A DNA stretch of 64,000 nucleotides from Streptomyces sp. ISL-96 (GTDB taxonomy: Bacteria > Actinomycetota > Actinomycetes > Streptomycetales > Streptomycetaceae): assembly GCF_018614035.1 (NCBI RefSeq), contig NZ_JAGGPA010000002.1:111040-175039 (forward strand). The letters are read 5' to 3'. Positions 1 through 8,267 of this stretch are shown piece after piece; position 1 is the first letter of the stretch; the number at the start of each line of letters is the position of its first letter. Made by a program: the position numbers and the translations under genes. Under the pieces are notes generated by a model. The model did no database searches and was not told the origin of the DNA. It saw nothing but the letters and a program-made list of their open reading frames with translations.

Positions 1-567
1 GGCGTGCAGCACGGGGACGTGGACGGCATCGCGTTCGTCGGCTACCACACGGGCGCCGGCACCGAGGGCGTCCTCGCGCACACCTACCTCGCCAACTCCA
101 TCACGGGGGTGTGGATCAACGGCGAGCGCGCCAGTGAGGGCCTGCTCAACTCCCACGTCGTCGCGGAGTACGGGGTTCCGGTGGTGCTCGTCACAGGCGA
201 CGACCTGACCTGCGAGGATGCCGAGGGGTACGCGCCCGAGGCCCGTAAGGTGGCGGTCAAGGACCACGTCTCGCGGTACGCCGCGGTGTGCCGCACCCCG
301 GCCCGTACCGCCGCGGACATCAGGGCCGCCGCCAAGGAGGCGACCGCTCTGGCCGTACGCCACGAGCCGGTGCGCGGCGGATCGTTCACCGTGGAGCTGG
401 AGTTCGACGCGGAGCACCTTTCAGGGGTCGCCACCGTGGTACCGGGGGTGGAGGCGACCGGAGAACGGCGTGTCGCGTACACCAGCGGAACGATGTATGA
501 GGGCATTCGTACTTTCAAGGCCGTTACGACGATCGTCTCGGCCGCGGTGGAGGAGCAGTATGGCTGA
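1..567 (+). CDS. M55 family D-aminopeptidase (DppA-like), 5'-truncated
   Basis: Partial gene: the frame is open from base 1, so the true start lies left of the window. The visible 188 residues match the C-terminal two thirds of M55 metallopeptidases (DppA), which remove N-terminal D-amino acids from D-peptides such as those from peptidoglycan. Seen: the HTGAGTEGVLAHTY segment near residues 17-30, containing His and Glu residues typical of the family's zinc ligands, followed by a GVWINGERASEGLLN block. Its stop overlaps the next gene's ATG by 8 bp, so the two are translationally coupled and head a peptidase operon. Family assignment is good; the substrate is inferred. Confidence 0.85.
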   Translation, partial: GVQHGDVDGIAFVGYHTGAGTEGVLAHTYLANSITGVWINGERASEGLLNSHVVAEYGVPVVLVTGDDLTCEDAEGYAPEARKVAVKDHVSRYAAVCRTPARTAADIRAAAKEATALAVRHEPVRGGSFTVELEFDAEHLSGVATVVPGVEATGERRVAYTSGTMYEGIRTFKAVTTIVSAAVEEQYG

Positions 568-1924
568 CAGACAGCCGGTCAACGGGGGAACGGTCATCGG
601 GGGAACGATCGACGCGCTCGCGCTCGACGAAGTGGTGACCTTCACGTCCGATCTCATCAGGATCGACACCACCAACCGCGGCGGCGGCGACTGCCGCGAG
701 CGCCCGGCCGCCGAGTACGTCGCCGAGCGGCTCGCCGACGCGGGCCTGGAGCCAGTGCTGCTCGAACGCACCCCCGGACGGACCAACGTCGTCGCCAGGA
801 TCGCCGGCACCGACCCGTCCGCCGACGCGCTCCTCGTCCACGGTCACCTCGACGTCGTACCCGCCGAGCCCGCCGACTGGAGCGTGCACCCCTTCTCCGG
901 AGAGGTCCGCGACGGAGTGGTGTGGGGCCGTGGCGCCATCGACATGAAGAACATGGACGCGATGATCCTCGCGGTCGTACGGGCCTGGGCGCGCACCGGC
1001 ACCAGGCCCCGCCGCGACATCGTGCTCGCCTTCACCGCCGACGAGGAGGCCAGCGCGGTCGACGGATCGGGCTTCCTCGCCGCGGACCATCCGGAGCTCT
1101 TCGAGGGCTGTACGGAAGGAATCAGCGAATCCGGCGCCTACACCTTCCACGCGGGCCCCGGCCTGGAGATCTACCCGATCGCCGCCGGCGAGCGGGGCAC
1201 CGGCTGGCTCAAGCTCACCGGCATCGGCACGGCGGGCCACGGCTCCAAGGTCAACCGGGACAACGCGGTGAGCAGGCTGGCCGCCGCCATCGCGCGGATC
1301 GGCGCGTACGAATGGCCGGTGCGGCTCACCCCGACCGTCCGGGCCAGCCTCACCGAACTCGCCGCCCTGCACCACCTCGACGCACCGGACTTCGACGCGC
1401 CCGACTTCGACGTGGACGCCCTCCTCAACAAGCTGGGTCCCGCCGCCGCGCTGGTCGAGGCGACCGTACGCGGCAGCGCGAACCCGACCATGCTGGACGC
1501 CGGTTACAAGGTCAACGTCATTCCGGGCCGGGCGACCGCCTACGTCGACGGGCGGTTCCTGCCCGGCGGCGAGGAGGAGTTCCGGCAGACCCTGGACCTG
1601 CTCACCGGCGACCAGGTGGACTGGGAGTTCCACCACAGGGAGACCGCGCTGGAGGCGCCGACCGACTCCCCGACGTACGCGAAACTGCGGGCGGCGGTGG
1701 AGCACTTCGCCCCCGGCGGGCATGTCGTGCCGTACTGCATGTCGGGCGGCACGGACGCGAAGCAGTTCTCCCGGCTGGGCATCACCGGCTACGGCTTCTC
1801 CCCGCTCAAGCTGCCCGTCGACTTCGACTACCAGGCGCTCTTCCACGGCGTGGACGAACGTGTACCGGTCGAGGCCCTCCACTTCGGCGTGCGGGTGCTC
1901 GATCATTACCTGAAGACCGCCTAG
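560..1924 (+). CDS. M20/M25/M40 family metallopeptidase
   Basis: Zinc-dependent exopeptidase or deacylase of the M20 family, 454 residues, the usual length. Seen: HGHLDVVP at residues 94-101 (metal ligand His followed by the His-x-Asp pattern), GRGAIDMKNMDAM (bridging Asp) and TADEEAS (catalytic Glu-Glu), then a dimerisation-domain stretch, and a C-terminal GGTDAKQFSRLG segment as in ArgE/DapE-type enzymes. The ATG at 560 is chosen because it overlaps the upstream stop and gives a full N-terminus; a longer frame upstream is only antisense-free read-through. It probably cleaves peptides or acyl-amino acids released by its operon partners. The exact substrate is unknown. Confidence 0.88.
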   Translation: MADRQPVNGGTVIGGTIDALALDEVVTFTSDLIRIDTTNRGGGDCRERPAAEYVAERLADAGLEPVLLERTPGRTNVVARIAGTDPSADALLVHGHLDVVPAEPADWSVHPFSGEVRDGVVWGRGAIDMKNMDAMILAVVRAWARTGTRPRRDIVLAFTADEEASAVDGSGFLAADHPELFEGCTEGISESGAYTFHAGPGLEIYPIAAGERGTGWLKLTGIGTAGHGSKVNRDNAVSRLAAAIARIGAYEWPVRLTPTVRASLTELAALHHLDAPDFDAPDFDVDALLNKLGPAAALVEATVRGSANPTMLDAGYKVNVIPGRATAYVDGRFLPGGEEEFRQTLDLLTGDQVDWEFHHRETALEAPTDSPTYAKLRAAVEHFAPGGHVVPYCMSGGTDAKQFSRLGITGYGFSPLKLPVDFDYQALFHGVDERVPVEALHFGVRVLDHYLKTA

Positions 1925-1961
1925 CAGTGACCAGCAGGCCCTAGCAGGGGAGTTGGAAGGC

Positions 1962-3959
1962 ATGGTGCCCACAGGGACGTACGGAAGCTGGCCGTCACCG
2001 ATCGACGCCGAGCTCGCCGCCTCGCACGACGGGCACCCGGAGTACGTCGGCGTGATCGGCGACGAGGTGTGGTGGACGGCGCCGCGCCCGGCCGAGGGCG
2101 GCCGGCGCACGCTGATGCGCCGGCGGGCCGACGGCGGCGAGGAATCGGTTCTGCCGGTTCCCTGGAACCTACGCAGCAGGGTCATCGAGTACGGCGGCCG
2201 GCCCTGGGCCGGGGCGCAGCGCGCGGCGGGCGGGCCGATCGTCGTCTTCGCGCACTTCCCCGACCAACGGCTCTACGCGTACGAACCCGACGTGCCCGGC
2301 GCCGAACCCCGGCCGCTCACCCCCGTGTCGGCGGTCGGCGGCGGGCTGCGCTGGGTCGACCCGCAGCTGCGCATGGACCGGGGCGCGGCCGGCGAAGTGT
2401 GGTGCGTACTGGAGGAGTTCACGGGCCAGGGGCCCACCGACGTACGACGCGTCATCGTGGCCGTACCGCTCGACGGCTCGGCCGCCGGCGACCGCGCCGC
2501 CGTACGCGAACTCTCCGACGGCGCGCACCGCTTCGTCACCGGACCGCGGGTCTCCCCCGACGGGCGCCGGGCGGCCTGGATCGCCTGGGACCATCCCCGG
2601 ATGCCCTGGGACGGCTCGGAAGTGATCCTCGCGGACATCGACTCCGAGGACGGCATCTTCCGGGCGCCCTCGCGGCTGGCCGGCGGGGCCGACGAGGCGG
2701 TTGCCCAGGTCGACTGGACGGCCGACGGGCAGCTGCTCTTCGCCGGCGACCGCAGCGGGTGGTGGAACCTCTACCGCGCGGACCCGAGCGGGGGGACCGT
2801 GGCGTCGCTGTGCTCCCGCGCCGAGGAGTTCGGCGGGCCGCTCTGGAAGATCGGCCTGCGCTGGTTCCACCCGATGGACAACGGCCTGGTCGCCGTCATC
2901 CACGGCAGCGGCACCACCGCGCTCGGCATCCTCGACCCGGAGATGGGCGAGGTCGTCGACTCCGCCGGTCCCTGGACCGAATGGGCGCCCACCCTCGCCG
3001 TGCACGGCAGCAGGGTCGTCGGCGTCGCCGCCAGCCCCCGCAGCGCGTACGAGGTGATGGAGCTCGACACCGGCACCGGGCACACCCGGGTCATCGGCTC
3101 CGCGCACGACGACCCGGTGGACCCCGCCTTCTATCCCGAGCCGCAGATCCGCGTCTTCACCGGGCCCGACGGCCGCGACACCTACGCCCACATCTACCCG
3201 CCGCACAACCCGGGCCGCATCGCGCCCGCCGACGAACTGCCGCCGTACGTGATCTGGGCGCACGGCGGACCGACCGGGCGCGCCCCGCTCGTACTCGACC
3301 TGGAGATCGCCTACTTCACCTCGCGGGGCATCGGGGTCGCCGAGGTCAACTACGGCGGATCGGCGGGGTACGGGCGCGAGTACCGCGACCGGCTGCGCGA
3401 GCAGTGGGGCGTCGTGGACGTCGAGGACTGCGCCGCGGTCGCCGTCGCCCTGGCCGAAGAGGGCACCGCCGATCCGCGCAGGCTCGCGATCCGCGGCGGC
3501 AGCGCGGGCGGCTGGACCGCGGCCGCCTCGCTCGCCGCCACCGACGTGTACGCCTGCGGCACCGTCATGTACCCGATCCTCGACCTGGCGGCCTGGGCGA
3601 CGGGCGAGACCCACGACTTCGAGTCGCGCTACCTGGAAAGCCTGGTCGGGCCGCTCGCGGCGTACCCCGACCGCTACCGCGACCGTTCGCCCGCCCAACG
3701 GGCCGAGCGGATCACCGCGCCCTTCCTGCTGCTCCAGGGACTCGACGACGTCATCTGCCCGCCCGTTCAGTGCGAGCGGTTCCTGGAGCGCATGGCGGGG
3801 CGGGGCATCCCGCACGCGTACATCGCCTTCGAGGGGGAAGGGCACGGCTTCCGCAGGGCCGAGACCGTGGCCCGCGCGCTGGAGGCCGAACTGTCGCTGT
3901 ACGCGCAGGTGTTCGGCATCGACCGCGACGACGTACCCCGTCTGGAGCTCGCCAAATGA
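1962..3959 (+). CDS. S9 family peptidase (prolyl oligopeptidase type)
   Basis: Cytoplasmic serine peptidase of the S9 family, about 665 residues. An N-terminal beta-propeller (roughly residues 1-400) precedes an alpha/beta hydrolase domain. Seen: the nucleophile elbow RGGSAGGW with Ser514, the acid segment LLLQGLDDVICP (Asp near 595), and GEGHGFRR with His628, a complete triad. ATG 1962 has GGAGTTGGAAGG just upstream; an in-frame TTG at 1953 is an alternative. There is no signal peptide. The stop overlaps the next gene by 4 bp. It lies between an M20 and an S66 peptidase, so oligopeptide breakdown is likely. Confidence 0.88.
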   Translation: MVPTGTYGSWPSPIDAELAASHDGHPEYVGVIGDEVWWTAPRPAEGGRRTLMRRRADGGEESVLPVPWNLRSRVIEYGGRPWAGAQRAAGGPIVVFAHFPDQRLYAYEPDVPGAEPRPLTPVSAVGGGLRWVDPQLRMDRGAAGEVWCVLEEFTGQGPTDVRRVIVAVPLDGSAAGDRAAVRELSDGAHRFVTGPRVSPDGRRAAWIAWDHPRMPWDGSEVILADIDSEDGIFRAPSRLAGGADEAVAQVDWTADGQLLFAGDRSGWWNLYRADPSGGTVASLCSRAEEFGGPLWKIGLRWFHPMDNGLVAVIHGSGTTALGILDPEMGEVVDSAGPWTEWAPTLAVHGSRVVGVAASPRSAYEVMELDTGTGHTRVIGSAHDDPVDPAFYPEPQIRVFTGPDGRDTYAHIYPPHNPGRIAPADELPPYVIWAHGGPTGRAPLVLDLEIAYFTSRGIGVAEVNYGGSAGYGREYRDRLREQWGVVDVEDCAAVAVALAEEGTADPRRLAIRGGSAGGWTAAASLAATDVYACGTVMYPILDLAAWATGETHDFESRYLESLVGPLAAYPDRYRDRSPAQRAERITAPFLLLQGLDDVICPPVQCERFLERMAGRGIPHAYIAFEGEGHGFRRAETVARALEAELSLYAQVFGIDRDDVPRLELAK

Positions 3960-4900
3960 CGTCTGCGCCCCTCGAATCGCTGACGCGCCCCGCGCGACTG
4001 CGGCCGGGGGCGCGGGTCGCCGTCGTGGCTCCCAGCGGACCCGTACCCGAGGAGCGGCTCGAAGCGGGACTCGACATCCTGCGGGGCTGGGACCTCGATC
4101 CGGTGGTGGGCGCCCATGTGCGGGACACACACCCGGAGTTCGGTTACCTCGCAGGCTCGGACGAGGCGCGGGCCCGGGACCTGGAGGAAGCCTGGTGCGA
4201 CCCGTCGGTCGACGCGGTGCTCTGCGCGCGGGGCGGTTACGGCGGCCAGCGCATGGTGGACCTGCTCGACTGGGCGGCGATGCGCGCGGCCGGGCCCAAG
4301 GTCTTCGTCGGGTACAGCGACATCACCGCACTGCACGAGGCGTTCGCCGTACGGCTCGGCCTGTCCACCCTGCACGGTCCGATGGCCGCCACCATGTCCT
4401 TTCTCAAGGACGCCCGCACCCAGGACTCACTGCGTGCCACCCTCTTCGAGCCCGAGTCGGTCATGACGCTGGGCCTGGAGACGGCGCGCGTCATGGTCGC
4501 GGGCCGGGCGCGCGGCGTCACGCTCGGCGGCTGCGTCAGCCTGCTCGCCGCGGGCCTGGGCACGCCGGACGCGCGGGCCGGCGCCCGCGGTGGCCTGCTG
4601 CTCATCGAGGACATCGGCGAGGAGGCGTACCGGCTGGACCGGATCCTGACCCAGCTGCTGCGGTCCGGCTGGCTGGACGGTGTGGCGGGCGTCGCCCTCG
4701 GCTCGTGGGAGGACTGCGGCCCGTACGAGCAGGAGGTGCGGACGCTGCTGTGCGACCGGCTGGGCACCCTGGGGGTGCCGGTCGTCGAGGAGCTGGGCTT
4801 CGGGCACTGCGCGACCGCCCTGACCATGCCGCTCGGCGTGCCGGCCGTACTCGACACGGACACGCGCACGCTCATACTCGACGAGCCCGCGCTGCGCTGA
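3956..4900 (+). CDS. S66 family LD-carboxypeptidase
   Basis: Muramoyltetrapeptide LD-carboxypeptidase family (LdcA/MccF), 314 residues. These enzymes cut the L-D bond of murein tetrapeptides during peptidoglycan recycling; MccF members cleave microcin-type peptide nucleotides. Seen: VAVVAPSGPV at residues 21-30, LCARGGYGG near 89-97, the nucleophile motif GYSDITAL with Ser121, LIEDIGEE carrying the catalytic Glu, and GFGHC with the His. ATG 3956 overlaps the S9 stop (ATGA). No signal peptide is visible, so a cytoplasmic recycling role fits. It is the last gene of the peptidase operon. Confidence 0.88.
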   Translation: MTSAPLESLTRPARLRPGARVAVVAPSGPVPEERLEAGLDILRGWDLDPVVGAHVRDTHPEFGYLAGSDEARARDLEEAWCDPSVDAVLCARGGYGGQRMVDLLDWAAMRAAGPKVFVGYSDITALHEAFAVRLGLSTLHGPMAATMSFLKDARTQDSLRATLFEPESVMTLGLETARVMVAGRARGVTLGGCVSLLAAGLGTPDARAGARGGLLLIEDIGEEAYRLDRILTQLLRSGWLDGVAGVALGSWEDCGPYEQEVRTLLCDRLGTLGVPVVEELGFGHCATALTMPLGVPAVLDTDTRTLILDEPALR

Positions 4901-4912
4901 GGCGACGAGGGC

Positions 4913-5416
4913 TCAAGCGGCGTCCGGGTGCTCCCCCGTCGCCCCGTCGATGAGCTCGCGCAGGATGTCCATGTGGCCCGCGTGCCGGACGGTGTCCTCC
5001 AGCATGTGGATCAGCACCCAGCGCATCGACACGGTGTTGCCGGACCACGAGGTGCCGAGGGTGTCCAGGTCGAGCTCCGCTATGGCCCGGTCGGCCGCGG
5101 CCCGCGCGCGGCCGTAGAACTCCACGATGTCCGAGGTCGACTCGCCTTCGGCCACCACCATGTCCTCGTTTTCGAACGGATCGAACCACAGCGGTTCGCT
5201 CTCGCGCCCGAACGTCGTACAGAACCACCCGTACTCGACGCTCGCCAGATGCTTCACCAGACCGAGCAGATTCGTCCCCGACGGGGTCATGGGGCGGCGC
5301 AGCTGCTCGTCGTCGAGCCCCTGCAGTTTCCACAGCACGGCATCACGGTGCCGGTCCAGGCTGACCTGGAGACTTTCCTTCTCGCCGCCGGTGAACGGCA
5401 CCCGCTTCATCGTCAT
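4913..5416 (-). CDS. DinB family protein (DUF664-like)
   Basis: A 167-residue four-helix protein of the DinB/YfiT superfamily. Seen: three spaced histidines fitting the family's metal site (VKHLASVEYGW near 54, then LIHMLEDTVRHAGHMD near 135-150). Actinobacterial members include mycothiol- or bacillithiol-dependent enzymes, but this one cannot be assigned a reaction. Start 5416 gives MTMKR; ATG 5410 (MKR) is equally possible. The gene converges on the peptidase operon, with only 12 bp between the stops. Confidence 0.8.
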   Translation of the reverse strand: MTMKRVPFTGGEKESLQVSLDRHRDAVLWKLQGLDDEQLRRPMTPSGTNLLGLVKHLASVEYGWFCTTFGRESEPLWFDPFENEDMVVAEGESTSDIVEFYGRARAAADRAIAELDLDTLGTSWSGNTVSMRWVLIHMLEDTVRHAGHMDILRELIDGATGEHPDAA

Positions 5417-5533
5417 GCCCGGAACCTAACAGCCGGGTCTGACAACGCACTTCCGTGCTCCGCCGTCCGGCCCGGCCGTCGTCATCTTTACTGACTCTCC
5501 ATCAATCACCCGTGTATGAATGGTTGACAGTGG

Positions 5534-5549
5534 TGTGACACGTGTCACA
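5534..5549. promoter_or_regulatory. Perfect 16-bp palindrome TGTGACACGTGTCACA
   Basis: Both strands read TGTGACACGTGTCACA. It lies 58 bp before the start of the CocE-type gene, about 5 bp downstream of a TTGACA hexamer (5524-5529). It looks like an operator for a dimeric regulator; which regulator is unknown. Confidence 0.5.
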
Positions 5550-5567
5550 GCATGGCCGGCGTCGATA

Positions 5568-5583
5568 CTTACCGGTCGGTAAG
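5568..5583. promoter_or_regulatory. Inverted repeat CTTACCG-GT-CGGTAAG
   Basis: Seven-base perfect arms around GT. The ACCG..CGGT core is typical of TetR-family operators. It sits 19 bp upstream of the CocE-type hydrolase RBS-start unit and downstream of the first palindrome, so it could block transcription or act on the leader. No TetR gene is nearby. Confidence 0.5.
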
Positions 5584-5606
5584 GTGCCCTCAGCGTGGAG
5601 GTCCGC

Positions 5607-7403
5607 ATGTCCCGTCGCCGTCGCCGCCCCGTGTCCGTGTCCCGCAGACCGATCGTCTTCGCCGCCGGTGCCGCACTGGCCGCGCCGCTCGCCCTCGCCG
5701 CCCCCGGGCAGGCGGGCGCGGCCGGCGAATACACCGTCACCCCACTGAAGTTCACGGTGCGGGCGGGCGACAGGACGTGCACCGTCGACGCCGACCTCTA
5801 CCGCCCCGCCGGGGTCGACAAGGCCCACCCCGCGCCCGCCGTCCTCACCACCAACGGCTTCGGCGGCAGCAAGGCCGACGGCTCCACCGACGCCATCGCC
5901 AAGGCCTTCGCCACCCGCGGCTACGTCGCCCTCGCCTACTCCGGCCTCGGGTTCGGCAAGTCCGGCTGCCCCATCTCGCTCAACGACCCGGAGATCGACG
6001 GCAGGGCCGCTTCGGGCCTGGTCGACTTCCTGGGCGGCACCCGAGCGGCCGACGACGGCACCCGGGCCGACTACGTCGTCAAGGACGGCGCGGGCGATCC
6101 GCGCCTCGGGATGATCGGCGGCTCGTACGGCGGCACGATTCAAATGGCCACGGCGGCGAACGACCGCCGCCTGGACGCGCTCGTGCCCCTGATCACCTGG
6201 AACGACCTCGCCCACTCCCTCGACCCCAACAACGCGACGAACGACGGGTCCGTTCCCGGCGCGTACAAGTACCAGTGGACATCGGGCTTCTTCCTCATGG
6301 GGGAGGCGCAGGGCCTGCTCAACCCCAGTCTCGACCCGTCCAGGATCGGCGGCGGAGGCTGCCTGCACTTCGTCGCCAAGGCCTGCGAGACCACCCGGCT
6401 CCTGGCCTCCGGCCGCTACCCCGCCGATCGCACCGCCGCGATGCTGGCCTACGCGCGCAGTGTCTCCCCGGCCTCGTACCTCCACCGGGTCAAGACGCCG
6501 ACGCTGATCGTCCAGGGCCAGGCCGACAGCCTCTTCAACCTCAACGAGGCGGAGGCGACGTACAAGACCCTCAAGGCGCAGGGCACCGAAACCCGCATGA
6601 TCTGGCAGTCCTGGGGCCACAGCGGCGGTCTCACCGACCCCGCCGCCGGTGAACTCAACCTCGGGCAGGGCAATCTGGAGACCAGTTACGTCGGCAAGCG
6701 CATACTCGCCTGGTTCGACCGCTACCTGCACGGCAAGAAGGGCACCGACACCGGTCCCGCCTTCGCGTACTACCGCGACTGGCAGAGCGGTTACGGCACG
6801 GCCGCCGCGCCGCCCGCCCTGTCGCAGAAGGTCTACCTCTCCGGCGACGGCAAGCTCGTCGACAACCGGTCGAAGGTCGTGCGCGGCGCCCGCGAGTACC
6901 GCAACCACCTCCACCCCACCAGCCACTCCGAAAACTCCCTGTCCGGCCTCACCGGCCTGCCCGACCGCAAGCCCAGCGACACCCCCGGCACCTACCTGGG
7001 CTGGTCCACGGAGCCGCTCAAGGCCGCCGTGGACGTGGTCGGCGCGCCAAAGGCGACGCTCAGGGTCGTCTCGCCGAAGGCCGAGCGCGTACAGAACTCC
7101 GGTGACGCCGCAGACAAGCTCGTCCTCTTCGCCAAGCTGTACGACGTCGCACCCGACGGCACGAAGACGCTCGTGCAGCGTCTGGTCGCGCCGGTCAGGG
7201 TGCCGGACGTGACCCGTCCCTTCACGGTCTCGCTCCCCGGCATCGTGCACCGGTACGAGGCGGGGCACCGGCTGGAGTTCGTCGTCGCGGCGAGCGACGA
7301 CGCGTACTACGGCAACCGCGGCATCAAGCCGGTGACGGTCACCAGCGCCCCCGAGGACACCGGCGTCCTGGAGCTCCCGGTGATCCGGGGGACGCTCGGC
7401 TGA
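5607..7403 (+). CDS. Secreted CocE/NonD (X-Pro dipeptidyl-peptidase type) alpha/beta hydrolase
   Basis: A 598-residue exported hydrolase. ATG 5607 follows GGAGG with 5-nt spacing. The N-terminus has an Arg-rich n-region (SRRRRRP...SRRP), a hydrophobic core of about 20 residues and an Ala-rich end, i.e. a signal peptide, possibly Tat since two RR pairs precede the core. Seen: nucleophile motif IGGSYGGT with Ser173, QGQADSLFN (Asp) and WGHSGG (His), then a C-terminal jelly-roll domain (about 400-598) as in CocE. Family members hydrolyse proline-containing peptides, esters or beta-lactams; the substrate here is unknown. Two palindromes upstream suggest tight regulation. Confidence 0.87.
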   Translation: MSRRRRRPVSVSRRPIVFAAGAALAAPLALAAPGQAGAAGEYTVTPLKFTVRAGDRTCTVDADLYRPAGVDKAHPAPAVLTTNGFGGSKADGSTDAIAKAFATRGYVALAYSGLGFGKSGCPISLNDPEIDGRAASGLVDFLGGTRAADDGTRADYVVKDGAGDPRLGMIGGSYGGTIQMATAANDRRLDALVPLITWNDLAHSLDPNNATNDGSVPGAYKYQWTSGFFLMGEAQGLLNPSLDPSRIGGGGCLHFVAKACETTRLLASGRYPADRTAAMLAYARSVSPASYLHRVKTPTLIVQGQADSLFNLNEAEATYKTLKAQGTETRMIWQSWGHSGGLTDPAAGELNLGQGNLETSYVGKRILAWFDRYLHGKKGTDTGPAFAYYRDWQSGYGTAAAPPALSQKVYLSGDGKLVDNRSKVVRGAREYRNHLHPTSHSENSLSGLTGLPDRKPSDTPGTYLGWSTEPLKAAVDVVGAPKATLRVVSPKAERVQNSGDAADKLVLFAKLYDVAPDGTKTLVQRLVAPVRVPDVTRPFTVSLPGIVHRYEAGHRLEFVVAASDDAYYGNRGIKPVTVTSAPEDTGVLELPVIRGTLG

Positions 7404-7454
7404 CGCCGCGCGGCGGCGGCTTCAGGGGGCGTCGCCCGGACGTAGCCTGGCCGC

Positions 7455-7997
7455 ATGTCCGAGAGCGCCGTCCACCTTGCCGAGGGCCCGCGGGTGGCCC
7501 TGCGGCACTTCAGCTACGCCGACGCCGACGAGTTCACCGCGCGGGCGCGCGAGAGCAGGAGCCTGCACCACCCGTGGCTCTTCCCGCCGGACCAGCCGTC
7601 GGCGTACGCCGCCTACGCGGGTCCGCTCATCGAGGACCCGACGAGGGTCGGCTACCTGGTGTGCGAGCGCTCCGACGGGAGCATCGCGGGCTTCATCAAC
7701 ATCAACAACATCGTCGGCGGCGGCTTCCTGTGCGGTGCGCTGGGTTACGGCGCGTTCGCGCACGCGGCGGGGCGCGGTCTGATGAGCGAGGGCCTCGGCC
7801 TGGTCCTGGACCAGGCCTTCGGCCCCCTGGGGCTGCACAGGCTGGAGGCCAACATCCAGCCCGCGAACGAGGCGTCGATCGCGCTCGTCCGCAGGGCGGG
7901 GTTCCGCCTGGAGGGGTACTCGCCCGACTTCATCCACATCAACGGAGCGTGGCGCGACCACGAGCGGTGGGCGATCACGGCGGAGATGCGCGGCTGA
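7455..7997 (+). CDS. GNAT family N-acetyltransferase (RimJ/RimL type)
   Basis: A 180-residue GNAT protein that would transfer an acetyl group from acetyl-CoA to an amine. Seen: GPRVALRHFSYADADEF at the N-terminus, a central beta-strand block (SIAGFININNIV), the acetyl-CoA loop region (GYGAFAHAAGRGLMSEG, the R/Q-x-x-G-x-G/A equivalent), and the RimJ-like HRLEANIQPANEASIALVRRAGF motif. The last motif is typical of the group acting on ribosomal protein or small-molecule amines. It stands alone between the CocE gene and an intergenic repeat. Confidence 0.85.
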   Translation: MSESAVHLAEGPRVALRHFSYADADEFTARARESRSLHHPWLFPPDQPSAYAAYAGPLIEDPTRVGYLVCERSDGSIAGFININNIVGGGFLCGALGYGAFAHAAGRGLMSEGLGLVLDQAFGPLGLHRLEANIQPANEASIALVRRAGFRLEGYSPDFIHINGAWRDHERWAITAEMRG

Positions 7998-8040
7998 ATG
8001 CCGGTGAACCACTGGCCGTGCGACTGCCCTGCGGGCGGCT

Positions 8041-8175
8041 TGTTCCCCGACCCGCCCCTTCCCGAACTGGGGCGCTGCCCCAGACCCCGCTCCTCAATCG
8101 CCGGAGGGGCTGAATAATGCGGCCGAATTCAGCCCGTCCGGCGTTTGAGGACACGCCCGCAGGGCGGGGGGCCGG
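8041..8175. repeat. Streptomyces-type palindromic intergenic repeat, copy A
   Basis: Contains CCGCCCCTTCCCGAACTGGG, GCCCCAGACCCCGCTCCTCA, CGCCGGAGGGGCTGA and, inverted, TCAGCCCGTCCGGCGTTTGA. The two GCCGGA/TCCGGC halves form a hairpin around about 8101-8145. The same words recur near 10.7, 22.07, 31.7, 45.2 and 60.1 kb. The remainder of 7998-8267 shows no gene. Confidence 0.8.
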
Positions 8176-8267
8176 CGCGGGACCCCCTGGTCAGGGTGGC
8201 GTCCGGCGTGATCCGATGGGGATCGGGCGCCGGTGGACGGCGGCCCGTGTGAGGGAGTGAGGCTGCC

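Noticed and set aside
115..130. Search for CRISPR arrays, tRNA and rRNA genes in the window
   Set aside because: No spaced identical repeats and no tRNA cloverleaf or rRNA signature was seen at any position; coordinates here are nominal.
2169..4130. A 653-codon minus-strand open frame over the S9 peptidase
   Set aside because: Antisense shadow; composition is Arg/Gly/Pro/Ala-rich with no domain, while the plus frame has a full catalytic triad.
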